Shown piece by piece: positions 51,219 through 59,449 of a DNA stretch of 64,000 nt; the first letter of the stretch is position 1, and every line of letters begins with the position of its first letter. The position numbers and the translations under genes are program-made. The notes beneath the pieces are model-generated. The model ran no database searches, was not told the DNA's origin, and saw nothing but the letters and a program-made list of their open reading frames with translations. The DNA lies in NCBI GenBank assembly GCA_944389415.1, contig CALXMF010000001.1, forward strand, positions 654,654 through 718,653, read 5' to 3'. Origin of the DNA: an uncultured Spirochaetota bacterium (GTDB lineage Bacteria > Spirochaetota > Spirochaetia > Treponematales > Treponemataceae).

Positions 51219-52118
51219 GTGAATACCGGAAGTATTTTTGTGCAGCAGATGGTAAACGGTTTATCATTGGGAAGTATCTATGCGTTGATTGCATTGGGAT
51301 ATACCATGGTATATGGTATTGTAAAACTGATTAATTTTGCACACGGCGATATTCTGATGGTTGGCGCATATGTAGGGTATTTTGTACTGCGTGCAGCTGG
51401 GACAACTCCAGCTGGTTTAGCAGCTGCATTTATTTGCGCTATGATTGTGTGTGGTGTTCTTGCTGTTCTCATAGAACGTTTTGCGTATAAGCCGCTGCGT
51501 TCTGCGCCTCGTTTAAATTCTCTTATTACGGCAATTGCTGTTTCTCTTATTTTGCAGAATGGAGCCCGAGTTTTGCCTTTTGTTGGACCAAATCCGAGAG
51601 AGTATCCAACATTAGCAACAGTGAATATCAATTTGGGTATTATATCTGTTTCTAATATACAATTAATTGTTATTCTGCTTTCTGCTGTGCTGATGGTGAT
51701 TTTGAACTATATTATCAATCATACAAAAACTGGTAAAGCGATGCGAGCTGTTTCGTATGATATGCAGGCTGCAAGTCTGATGGGGATTTCAGTAGATCGT
51801 ACAATTGCATTTACTTTTGCGCTTGGAGCTGTGCTTGCCGCTGCCGGTGGAGTTCTGTATGCAAGTGCGTATCCGCAAATTGATCCAACAATGGGAACTA
51901 TGCCTGGTCTTAAAGCGTTTGTTGCTGCTGTTCTGGGGGGGATTGGATCTGTCCCAGGTGCCATGCTTGGCGGTTATATTCTCGGTATAGCAGAGACTCT
52001 GACAAAAGGTTTCCTTTCCTCTCAGTTTGCAGATGCTATTTCGTTTTCAATACTGATTATTATTTTATTAGTAAAGCCTACAGGTATTATGGGTGAAAAG
52101 GTAAAGGTAAAGGTATAG
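51219..52118 (+). CDS. livH: Branched-chain amino acid ABC transporter permease LivH
   Basis: 299 residues with about eight hydrophobic segments. It has the LivH start FVQQMVNGLSLGSIYALIALGYTMVYGIVKLINFAHGD and the conserved GLKAFVAAVLGGIGSVPGAMLGG loop that meets the ATPases. A GTG start at 51219 follows GGAGG; the ATG at 51189 is upstream of that site and is less likely. Confidence 0.95.
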   Translation: MNTGSIFVQQMVNGLSLGSIYALIALGYTMVYGIVKLINFAHGDILMVGAYVGYFVLRAAGTTPAGLAAAFICAMIVCGVLAVLIERFAYKPLRSAPRLNSLITAIAVSLILQNGARVLPFVGPNPREYPTLATVNINLGIISVSNIQLIVILLSAVLMVILNYIINHTKTGKAMRAVSYDMQAASLMGISVDRTIAFTFALGAVLAAAGGVLYASAYPQIDPTMGTMPGLKAFVAAVLGGIGSVPGAMLGGYILGIAETLTKGFLSSQFADAISFSILIIILLVKPTGIMGEKVKVKV

Positions 52119-52122
52119 CGAT

Positions 52123-53145
52123 ATGAAAAATAAAAACCTGCGCAACTTTTTAATTCTTCTTGTTGCTGGTATGCTTTGTGTTGCTGTTCCCGGACTTCTC
52201 ATACATCTGTGGATTATCGATGCCTATACTGCCCAGATTCTGACATTAGGTGGCATTAATGCAATAATGGCTATCAGTGTAAATATGGTTTGCGGTATTA
52301 CAGGGCAGCTTTCTTTGGGACAAGCTGGTTTTATGGCAATTGGAGCGTACGTGTGTGCGCTGTTTACCCAAGCTGGAATACCGCTTCCCCTTTCAATGAT
52401 ATTCGCTGCTGTAATTACCAGCATATTCGGTGTGATTATTGGATTTCCGACGCTTAAACTTCAGGGCGATTATCTGGCAATTGTGACGCTTGGATTTGGA
52501 GAAATTATACGTGTTCTTCTTGTGAATTTTAAGGATCTAACAGGTGGTGCAAACGGAAAGCAATTTCCTACTTTATTGGTAAGTTATGCAGACCTATCAT
52601 ATATTTTAATTATTGGCATGCTTGTCGTTATTATAGCGCTGCTTCAAAACTTTTTGCGTTCTACATACGGACGGGCAATTCTTGCTGTCCGTGAAGATGA
52701 GATTGCTGCTAACTCAAGCGGTATTGGAGTATTTCGATATAAAATGGTAGGATTTGTTATCGCCTCATTTATTGCTGGAATAGGCGGTGCATTATATGCT
52801 CCATTTATCGGCTTTATAAAACCGGATCTCGCTTCTTTTAACCGCAGTATTGATTATCTCATTTTTGTGGTACTTGGTGGAATGGGGTCTATTACAGGCT
52901 CTGTGATTGCGGCGTTTGTTCTTACATATCTACAGGAATTTCTCCGATTTTTACAAGATTATCGATTATTGTTTTACCCGCTCATTCTTATCTGTGTTAT
53001 GTTGTTCAGACCGCAGGGATTTTTAGGTATGAAAGAATTTTCTTTTATTCAAACATGGGAAAATGCTCCTGTTTGGCTAAAAAGTATGCGTGAGAAGTAT
53101 ACTGGAGTAAAACAAAAAGGAGGGCAAGATGGAAATAAAAAGTAA
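52123..53145 (+). CDS. livM: Branched-chain amino acid ABC transporter permease LivM
   Basis: 340 residues, polytopic. GITGQLSLGQAGFMAIGAYVCAL and the C-terminal LVFVVLGGMGSITGSVIAAFVL are typical of LivM. It starts 4 bases after livH and overlaps livG by 17 bases. Confidence 0.96.
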   Translation: MKNKNLRNFLILLVAGMLCVAVPGLLIHLWIIDAYTAQILTLGGINAIMAISVNMVCGITGQLSLGQAGFMAIGAYVCALFTQAGIPLPLSMIFAAVITSIFGVIIGFPTLKLQGDYLAIVTLGFGEIIRVLLVNFKDLTGGANGKQFPTLLVSYADLSYILIIGMLVVIIALLQNFLRSTYGRAILAVREDEIAANSSGIGVFRYKMVGFVIASFIAGIGGALYAPFIGFIKPDLASFNRSIDYLIFVVLGGMGSITGSVIAAFVLTYLQEFLRFLQDYRLLFYPLILICVMLFRPQGFLGMKEFSFIQTWENAPVWLKSMREKYTGVKQKGGQDGNKK

Positions 53146-53941
53146 GCTGTTGATGCAGGCAAATGATATTTCTATCGTATTCGGTGGTCTGCGAGCCGTA
53201 AGTAATTTCTCCTGCTCTCTGAATAAAGGTGAACTTGTTGGACTGATTGGGCCAAATGGGGCTGGAAAAACAACTGTATTCAATATGCTGTCGGGAGTAT
53301 ATACTCCAACAGAAGGAGAGATTACTTTTTGGGATAAAAATGAGCGGATTCATAAGGTGAATAAAAAAACTCCTGCGCAACTTAATCGCCTTGGGGTCGC
53401 ACGCACATTTCAGAATATTCGATTATTTGGCAATCTTTCTGTGGCTGATAATGTACGCATTGCGCTGCATGGACTTCGGAATGTGAATCCGTTTGATGTG
53501 GTATTCAGAACACCTCGTTTTCGCCGTGATGAAAAAATGATGAGCGAGCGGACAAATGAGTTGTTGGAATTATTTCATATTGCGGCAAAGGCCGATGAGC
53601 TTGCAAAAAACCTGCCATATGGCGAGCAGCGTAAATTAGAAATTGTCCGTGCGCTTGCGGCAAAGCCTTCATTACTTTTACTTGATGAACCTGCGGCGGG
53701 TATGAATCCGCAGGAGACCGATGAATTAACAAAACTGATTGCGTTTATTCGTCATGAATTTGACTTGACAATTCTGCTTATTGAACATGATATGCATCTG
53801 GTTATGGGAATCTGCGAGCGTCTCATCGTTCTTGATTATGGGCGAATTATTGCAGAAGGCCGGCCAGAGGAAATTCGTTCAAATCCCGTTGTTATCAAGG
53901 CATATCTGGGATCTGATGCTGCTATTGGAGGTGACTTATAA
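53129..53941 (+). CDS. livG: Branched-chain amino acid ABC transporter ATP-binding protein LivG
   Basis: 270 residues. Walker A GPNGAGKTT, the LivG-type RTFQNIRLF, a signature in the LPYGEQRKLEIVRAL form, Walker B LLLLDEPAAGMNPQE, and the H-loop. AAGGAGGG ribosome site lies inside the end of livM. Its stop overlaps livF by one base. Confidence 0.97.
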   Translation: MEIKSKLLMQANDISIVFGGLRAVSNFSCSLNKGELVGLIGPNGAGKTTVFNMLSGVYTPTEGEITFWDKNERIHKVNKKTPAQLNRLGVARTFQNIRLFGNLSVADNVRIALHGLRNVNPFDVVFRTPRFRRDEKMMSERTNELLELFHIAAKADELAKNLPYGEQRKLEIVRALAAKPSLLLLDEPAAGMNPQETDELTKLIAFIRHEFDLTILLIEHDMHLVMGICERLIVLDYGRIIAEGRPEEIRSNPVVIKAYLGSDAAIGGDL

Positions 53942-54645
53942 TGCTGCGGGTAACAGATCTTCAGGTTTCATATGGCGCAATTAAAGCTCTGCGTGGCATC
54001 TCTTTTGAAGTTACTGAAGGGGAGATTATTACGTTAATTGGTTCAAACGGGGCCGGTAAAACAACTACATTGCATGCGATATCGAATATTATTAAAAAAA
54101 GCTCTGGGCAGATATTTTTTGAGGGAGAAGATATCTCTACTATGCCGGCGAACACAATAGTTCGGAAAGGCCTAATCCAGGTGCCTGAAGGACGGCGTAT
54201 TTTTGCAAATTTAACCGTAAAAGAAAATCTCGAAATGGGAGCTTTTACACGGACTGACCGTTCAGCAATAAAACGGGATCTTGAGAAGGTTTTTGGGTTA
54301 TTCCCGCGGCTAAAAGAGCGTATCAAGCAATATGCAGGAACACTTTCCGGTGGAGAACAGCAGATGCTTGCTATGGGACGTGCGCTGATGGCTGATCCAC
54401 GGCTTTTGCTGCTTGATGAACCATCTATGGGGCTTGCGCCGATTTTGGTAGATGAAATTTTCTCTATTATTACAGAGATTAATAAGAGCGGCACAACGAT
54501 ACTTTTGGTCGAACAAAATGCATATAAAGCATTGTCGATTGCGAACCGTGCGTATATACTGGAAACAGGCGTTATTAATAAATCTGGGATTGCCGCAGAT
54601 TTGCTTCACGATGACAGTGTTAAAAAGGCCTATCTTGGCGGCTAA
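53941..54645 (+). CDS. livF: Branched-chain amino acid ABC transporter ATP-binding protein LivF
   Basis: 234 residues. Walker A GSNGAGKTT, QVPEGRRIFANLTVKENL (LivF hallmark), signature LSGGEQQMLAMGRAL, Walker B LLLLDEPSMGLAP. Completes the five-component importer. Confidence 0.97.
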   Translation: MLRVTDLQVSYGAIKALRGISFEVTEGEIITLIGSNGAGKTTTLHAISNIIKKSSGQIFFEGEDISTMPANTIVRKGLIQVPEGRRIFANLTVKENLEMGAFTRTDRSAIKRDLEKVFGLFPRLKERIKQYAGTLSGGEQQMLAMGRALMADPRLLLLDEPSMGLAPILVDEIFSIITEINKSGTTILLVEQNAYKALSIANRAYILETGVINKSGIAADLLHDDSVKKAYLGG

Positions 54646-54657
54646 AAGGAGGTTCAG

Positions 54658-55296
54658 ATGATAGTAGCAAGTGTAATGAAAAGAAATCCAATCTTTATCC
54701 GGCCTGATATGTCAGTTAACGACGCAAAGGCATTGATGATGAAAGAAAAGGTTGGAAAACTGCCTGTGCTGAATAAGGCGAACCGTCTTGTTGGTATTTT
54801 AACAAAAAAAGATCTTGTAAATGCCGGTCCGTCAGCCGCGACAACACTTGATATGTATGAAATAAGTTATCTGCTCTCAAAACTTAAAGTAGAAAAAGTG
54901 ATGTCTACAGATGTGACCACTGTGCAGCAGTCAGAAGTTGTAGAAGAGGCTGCCCGTATCATGGCAGATAAAGATATTGGCTGTCTTCCTGTTATGAAAG
55001 ATGATTTGCTTGTCGGTATTATTACTGAGAGCGATTTATTTCATGTATTTGTTGATATGTTCGCAGCCCGTTATGAAGGGACCCGTATTACATTTCTGAT
55101 TGATGAAAAACCTGGTATGCTGGCAAAGGTCGCCGCGGGAGTCGCTGAATTTGGCGGTAATATTCGTTCTTTTGTCACTTCTGATGGCGACAATATGACT
55201 AACCGGCGTTGTACAATGAAAGTAAGCGGTGTGGATGCTGATAATATGAAAAAAATTCTTGAGATGAATGGCGCAACGATTGAAGATATTCGATAA
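54658..55296 (+). CDS. CBS-CBS-ACT domain protein (AcuB-like), last gene of the liv operon
   Basis: 212 residues. Two CBS domains (about 1-60, VASVMKRNPIFIRPDMSVNDA, and 78-135, VEKVMSTDVTTVQQSEVVEEA) form a Bateman module that usually binds adenine nucleotides. A C-terminal ACT-like domain (ITFLIDEKPGMLAKVAAGVAEFGGNI) usually binds amino acids. An AAGGAGG site lies 12 bases after the livF stop. Its position suggests it senses branched-chain amino acids and energy state to modulate transport or metabolism (inference). Confidence 0.9.
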   Translation: MIVASVMKRNPIFIRPDMSVNDAKALMMKEKVGKLPVLNKANRLVGILTKKDLVNAGPSAATTLDMYEISYLLSKLKVEKVMSTDVTTVQQSEVVEEAARIMADKDIGCLPVMKDDLLVGIITESDLFHVFVDMFAARYEGTRITFLIDEKPGMLAKVAAGVAEFGGNIRSFVTSDGDNMTNRRCTMKVSGVDADNMKKILEMNGATIEDIR

Positions 55297-55312
55297 AGCC
55301 GCCGGTAAAATG

Positions 55313-55349
55313 AAAAAGGCTGCTTCTTTAGAGAGGAGCAGCCTTTTTT
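55313..55349. terminator. Bidirectional Rho-independent terminator
   Basis: AAAAAGGCTGCT pairs with AGCAGCCTTTTTT around a 12-base loop. Serves the liv operon and, on the other strand, the convergent hsp20 gene, whose stop lies 6 bases away. Confidence 0.92.
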
Positions 55350-55354
55350 AGTTG

Positions 55355-55789
55355 TTATTTAGCGGTAATCGCTATGCTTCTTGGTTTTGTTTCTGCTTTA
55401 CGCGGAATGATAACTGTTAGCACTCCGTTTTTAACTTCTGCGGTAACCGCTTCAGCATCAATATCATTCGGCAGAGTAAAATGCCGTGCGAAAGAAGATG
55501 AGCGGCGTTCACGAATCAGCCATTCGCCTTCTTCTTTTTCTTCTGTTTTTTCTTCCTTCTGAGAAGCAATAGAAAGCACTTTGTCTTTCAAACTGATGTT
55601 GACATCTTTTTCAGAAACTCCAGGTAAATCCATATCCAGAATATATGCGTCTTTTGTTTCACGCACGTCAACTTTGGGAACTGAACTGCCTGTTTTTTCT
55701 ACTGATGGCATCATGTTTGAAAAATTGCGATCGATAACATCGAACAGATCTGATGTGAAACAGGGATTAAAGAAAGCTAATGAATTCAT
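55355..55789 (-). CDS. Hsp20/alpha-crystallin family small heat-shock protein
   Basis: An ATP-independent holdase chaperone. 144 residues: an N-terminal arm (FDVIDRNFSNMM), the alpha-crystallin domain (VPKVDVRETKDAYILDMDLPGVSEKDVNISL ... GVLTVIIPR, with the conserved A-x-x-x-n-G-V-L-like end), and a short tail with the IxI-like motif SIAITAK. The ATG at 55789 is preceded by GGAGG; the in-frame ATG at 55813 is upstream of that site. It stands alone, with a candidate sigma-54 promoter about 100 bases upstream. Confidence 0.95.
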   Translation of the reverse strand: MNSLAFFNPCFTSDLFDVIDRNFSNMMPSVEKTGSSVPKVDVRETKDAYILDMDLPGVSEKDVNISLKDKVLSIASQKEEKTEEKEEGEWLIRERRSSSFARHFTLPNDIDAEAVTAEVKNGVLTVIIPRKAETKPRSIAITAK

Positions 55790-55881
55790 ATTGAAACCTC
55801 CAATGGTTTTCATTCTCTAATTACGGAAGCATCTGTTCCGTGTCTTTTATGAACCTTTGTTCATTTCAGACACTTATTATA

Positions 55882-55899
55882 TAGCATTAAGTGTGCCAA
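55882..55899 (-). promoter_or_regulatory. Sigma-54-like (-24/-12) promoter of hsp20
   Basis: Read on the minus strand: TTGGCACACTTAATGCTA. The GG (-24) and GC (-12) dinucleotides are exactly 10 bases apart, and the -24 half is the consensus TTGGCAC. A TATAAT (minus strand, 55876-55881) overlaps and could instead be a sigma-70 -10, but has no -35. Confidence 0.5.
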
Positions 55900-56068
55900 T
55901 TTTATCTTTATGTTGTTTGTTTTGTTATAAAGTATTGTATTATAATAAAATAAATATTATTACTTGTTTATGCAGATAAAAAAAGAAAAAGAGAATAATC
56001 TTTTAGAATGGGTAAAAGTGCCCGTGTGTATCAAATATAACCAGATAATTGTGTCAATTTGAAACAAA

Positions 56069-56100
56069 CAGCCCGCTTTCCATTATAGAAAAGCGGGCTG
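56069..56100 (-). terminator. Terminator of the lipoprotein/era unit
   Basis: CAGCCCGCTTT...AAAGCGGGCTG stem with a short AT-rich loop. On the minus strand it is followed by TTTGTTT. It lies 22 bases after the lipoprotein stop. Confidence 0.8.
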
Positions 56101-56121
56101 TTATGTCTCAGATAATAACTA

Positions 56122-56982
56122 TTACAGACTTTCGTTTTTTTCCTGTTTTTCAATAATACATTGCCAGCCGTAAAATAGGGCCATAAAACTTTGTGCGCCC
56201 TGAATCAGATCATCTGGGATTGTATCATACAGTGTATACGTATTTCCCTGCATTTCGGCGATAACTGTTTGTGTATCATCTGTAATCTGGTACAGCTGGT
56301 CTTCAAGTGTATACAGTTTTCGTGTTGTTGTTTGCGGATACTGTGCGTCAACTATTTGTTGATTATCAGCATCTCGGCCGTGTATTCCCCATGCCGCTTC
56401 TTTTGCTGCATATAGTGAAAGCACTCTGCCATCGGGTACAGCAAATGTTGCAGCAAGATAGGGCGCACGCCCAGAGAAATCATCTCCGTATGGTTCTGTT
56501 AGCGTAATTTCGATATCACCTGCAGTACCCGTTTCCATTATATATGTTTTAAGAGGCTGATCCCGTTCCTGGGTATCAGGTGTTGCCTTCTTACGGGTCA
56601 CAATAAGTGAGATAGCGGCGGGAGCTTCAAACTCAGTTGTTCTGATAGTGCCGGTCCATTCATATCCTTTGGAATTTTCTGAATCAAGGAATTCCTTAAA
56701 GAAAGTTGCAAAATTAAATTTTTCCTTCACAATGCTTCCCTGAATAATAATATCAGTCGGTGATTGTGGATACTGCTGCTGTTCTTCTATTGACTGTTTT
56801 ACAAAGATTCCCTGTTTGTTCTCTATATATGAGATAGTTCCTGTCTCATATGCGCTTCCCGTTACCGGTAATGATCTGTCCGCGGAACCGCGTGGTCCGG
56901 TAAACCACACAGATGCGCAGCCGGTAAGCACCAGAGCACACAACAGTCCTGCGGCTGTGCCGCATATTTTTTTGTTGTTCAT
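56122..56982 (-). CDS. Lipoprotein of unknown function
   Basis: 286 residues. The signal peptide ends in a lipobox (CALVLTGC, Cys22). The mature part has no family I recognise: it is mostly predicted beta with many Thr, Tyr and Asp, and a near-C-terminal FMALFYGWQCIIEK. The GGAGG ribosome site lies just before the ATG. It starts 13 bases after the era stop and is followed by a terminator, so it is the last gene of a murA-era unit. Probably envelope-located, facing the periplasm. Confidence 0.85.
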   Translation of the reverse strand: MNNKKICGTAAGLLCALVLTGCASVWFTGPRGSADRSLPVTGSAYETGTISYIENKQGIFVKQSIEEQQQYPQSPTDIIIQGSIVKEKFNFATFFKEFLDSENSKGYEWTGTIRTTEFEAPAAISLIVTRKKATPDTQERDQPLKTYIMETGTAGDIEITLTEPYGDDFSGRAPYLAATFAVPDGRVLSLYAAKEAAWGIHGRDADNQQIVDAQYPQTTTRKLYTLEDQLYQITDDTQTVIAEMQGNTYTLYDTIPDDLIQGAQSFMALFYGWQCIIEKQEKNESL

Positions 56983-56995
56983 AAGACCTCCGTTC

Positions 56996-57898
56996 TTATG
57001 TAATAAGCTTATTCAGAAGCGAATCTTTTTGCCGCCAGTTTTTATCAACTTTTACCTGTAAATCAAGATCAATGCGATAGGGAAATATTTTGCGCAGAGC
57101 TTTCATGGATTCAACACGAATTTCTTTAATTAAATGTGCTCCTTTCCCAATCACCATTCCTTTCTGGCTTTCTTTTTCCACACAGAGAAACGCGCGCACC
57201 CATAATTTACTGCTGTTTGGTTTACGTTCTATATCGGATATCTGTACGTATACGGCATGCGGCAGTTCATCCTGCAATCTATTGATTGCCTGTTCTCTGA
57301 TTATTTCTGAAATACGGAATTCAACTTCCTGATCAGTATAATACTCCGGCGGATAATAAGGCTCTCCTTCTGGCGCAAGTTCATATAATGCCCGCAGAAC
57401 CTCATCTATATTGGTATCTTCCTGCGCGGAGATGTTGAATATGGCACTGGCTTGCAGCTGCGGGAATGTTAATCGCACAAATGCTCGTGCGCGTTCCGGT
57501 TCGGCACTTGGATGATCACATTTGTTTACTGCAACAATAGTTTTGTTTATATACGGCGCAATAAGATCCGCGGTCGCTTCTTCTTCAGGACCGGCTGGGC
57601 GAGTTGCGTCTATAATATACAATATTGCGTCTGCACTTTCCAGTTGGTCTGCTGCAACAGATTTAAGCCGTATATTCAGTTTTTTATCGGAAACGTGGTA
57701 CCCTGGTGTGTCAATGAAAACAAGCTGTCCCAACGATGTATTCACAATTCCCCGTACCGCATTGCGTGTTGTTTGCGGAACAGGCGACACAATAGAGACT
57801 TTCTCTCCGCTTGCCGTATTTAAAAAAGTTGATTTTCCAGCGGAGGGGCGTCCGATAATAGCAACAACGGCTGTTTTTTTTGATGATGTATTTTCCAT
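56996..57898 (-). CDS. era: GTPase Era
   Basis: Binds the 3' end of 16S rRNA during 30S maturation. 300 residues with G1 GRPSAGKST, G3 DTPGYH, G4 NKCD and G5 SAQED regions. The C-terminal KH domain contains RAFLCVEKESQKGMVIGKGAHLIKEI (KH GxxG as IGKGAH). It lies between murA and the lipoprotein gene on the minus strand, 5 bases from the murA stop. Confidence 0.97.
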   Translation of the reverse strand: MENTSSKKTAVVAIIGRPSAGKSTFLNTASGEKVSIVSPVPQTTRNAVRGIVNTSLGQLVFIDTPGYHVSDKKLNIRLKSVAADQLESADAILYIIDATRPAGPEEEATADLIAPYINKTIVAVNKCDHPSAEPERARAFVRLTFPQLQASAIFNISAQEDTNIDEVLRALYELAPEGEPYYPPEYYTDQEVEFRISEIIREQAINRLQDELPHAVYVQISDIERKPNSSKLWVRAFLCVEKESQKGMVIGKGAHLIKEIRVESMKALRKIFPYRIDLDLQVKVDKNWRQKDSLLNKLIT

Positions 57899-57903
57899 AA
57901 TAA

Positions 57904-59193
57904 TCAGGGATGACAGATATCTACTTTATTTATATGTGCTCCAAGCATCTGTAATCGTTCGGTAAGTCGTTCATATCCGCGTTCTACTTGATATACATTG
58001 CTGATCACACTTTCTCCTTGGGCGGCCATCGCGGCAATGATCATTGCCATACCGGCGCGTACATCAGGAGATACCAGATTATCACCATGCAGTGTACAGG
58101 GACCAGAAACAACAGCCCGATGAGGATCACATAGTGTAATACGTGCGCCCATACTGATGAGCTTATCTACAAAGAACATACGTGATTCAAACATTTTATC
58201 ATGAATGAGAACTGTTCCTTCTACCTGCGTTGCTATAACGATCATTATACTGGTGAGATCTGGCGGAAATCCAGGCCATGGTGCGTCATCGATTTTGGGA
58301 ATCATACCTCCCAAGTCGCAGTTTACTTTCATTGGAAGTCCATGCGGAACAGAAAGAGTTGTTCCTTCTATGTTCCATGTGATGCCCAATTTGCCGAACG
58401 CGAGTTTGATTGGACGCATATCCCGCGGATTGATACCTTCAATAGATATTGAACCTCGGGTCGCCGCTGCGAGACCTATAAATGAACCGATTTCCATATA
58501 ATCGGGACCGATAGTAAAATCACAGCCGTTTAACTGCTGAACACCCACAATACGCAGAATATTACTGCCGACGCCGGTAATAATTGCGCCCATAGAGATC
58601 AGCATATTGCATAAATCCTGAATGTGCGGTTCGCTCGCTGCGTTTGTGATAATTGTATCTCCCTCTGCCAGTACAGCCGCCATAATTGCGTTCTCTGTTG
58701 CTGTTACTGATGCTTCATCAAGAAAGATATCTGCACCGGCGAGTTTATTCGCTGAAAAAGAAAACACACCGTTGATTTCTACGCGCGCTCCCAATTCTGT
58801 GAGTGCCAGAAAATGTGTATCAAGACGCCGCCGTCCAATAACATCACCGCCGGGAGGAGGCAGTACCGCTTTTCCGGTACGTGCAATAAGCGGTCCTGCA
58901 AACAATATTGATGCGCGGAGTTTCTTGGAAAGTGTCTGCGGTATTTCACTGCTGATAGGTTTTTTTGCCTGAATACGCCAAGTATTTGGTTCAAGCTGCT
59001 CAACATTTGCGCCGAGAGATGTGAGAATTTCAAACATAACGCCTGTATCAGCAATTTGCGGAATATTCCGAAGAACAACCGGTTCTTCGGTTAGAAGTGC
59101 TGCTGCAATACAAGGCAGCGCTGCGTTTTTATTCCCGCTTGCCCGTACTGTTCCCTTTATTGGAATTCCGCCCTCAATATGGTATTCATGCAT
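57904..59193 (-). CDS. murA: UDP-N-acetylglucosamine 1-carboxyvinyltransferase, Cys-to-Asp form
   Basis: First committed step of peptidoglycan synthesis. 429 residues with the MurA pattern: EGGIPIKGTVRASGNKNAALPCIAAALL at the N-terminus, and MTSIMIVIATQ-like and RMFFVDKL blocks later. The active-site loop reads PPPGGDVIGRRRLDTH, so the usual catalytic Cys is Asp117. The same change occurs naturally in Borrelia, Chlamydia and mycobacteria and confers intrinsic fosfomycin resistance. The ATG at 59193 follows GGAG at good spacing; a longer frame to 59214 is not needed. It overlaps the TSCPD gene by 8 bases. Confidence 0.97.
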   Translation of the reverse strand: MHEYHIEGGIPIKGTVRASGNKNAALPCIAAALLTEEPVVLRNIPQIADTGVMFEILTSLGANVEQLEPNTWRIQAKKPISSEIPQTLSKKLRASILFAGPLIARTGKAVLPPPGGDVIGRRRLDTHFLALTELGARVEINGVFSFSANKLAGADIFLDEASVTATENAIMAAVLAEGDTIITNAASEPHIQDLCNMLISMGAIITGVGSNILRIVGVQQLNGCDFTIGPDYMEIGSFIGLAAATRGSISIEGINPRDMRPIKLAFGKLGITWNIEGTTLSVPHGLPMKVNCDLGGMIPKIDDAPWPGFPPDLTSIMIVIATQVEGTVLIHDKMFESRMFFVDKLISMGARITLCDPHRAVVSGPCTLHGDNLVSPDVRAGMAMIIAAMAAQGESVISNVYQVERGYERLTERLQMLGAHINKVDICHP

Positions 59194-59434
59194 GTTGATC
59201 TCCGCTCTGTTCAAGCGCTTTCGCGAGTTGATCCGGGCAGCTAGTACTCTTAAAACCGCATGTAATACCTTTTAACTTTGAGATAACTTCATCAACGGGC
59301 ATGCCTTCTACGAGTTTTCCAATTCCCTTTAGATTGCCGTTGCATCCGCCAGTGAATGATACATTATACACTTTTCCATCTTTTATTTCATAATTGATGC
59401 TCTGAGAACATACTCCTGATGTTTTATATACCAT
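59186..59434 (-). CDS. TSCPD domain protein
   Basis: 82 residues, matching the small TSCPD family over its full length: SINYEIKDGKVYNVSFTGGCNGNLKGIGKLVEGM and STSCPDQLAKAL with the diagnostic TSCPD. Similar domains occur at the end of B12-dependent ribonucleotide reductases. The function of the free-standing form is unknown; the Cys residues suggest metal binding. It is placed immediately before murA with an 8-base overlap. Confidence 0.92.
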   Translation of the reverse strand: MVYKTSGVCSQSINYEIKDGKVYNVSFTGGCNGNLKGIGKLVEGMPVDEVISKLKGITCGFKSTSCPDQLAKALEQSGDQHA

Positions 59435-59449
59435 AATACTTCCTTGTTA

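Larger units (their letters stand above)
55790..56121. other. Intergenic region upstream of hsp20
   Basis: 332 bases without a gene. On the minus strand it holds the hsp20 leader and promoter (about 55872-55905) and, at its right end, the terminator of the neighbouring lipoprotein gene. The middle (55910-56040) is A/T-rich with no recognised element. No CIRCE-type heat-shock operator was found. Confidence 0.7.
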
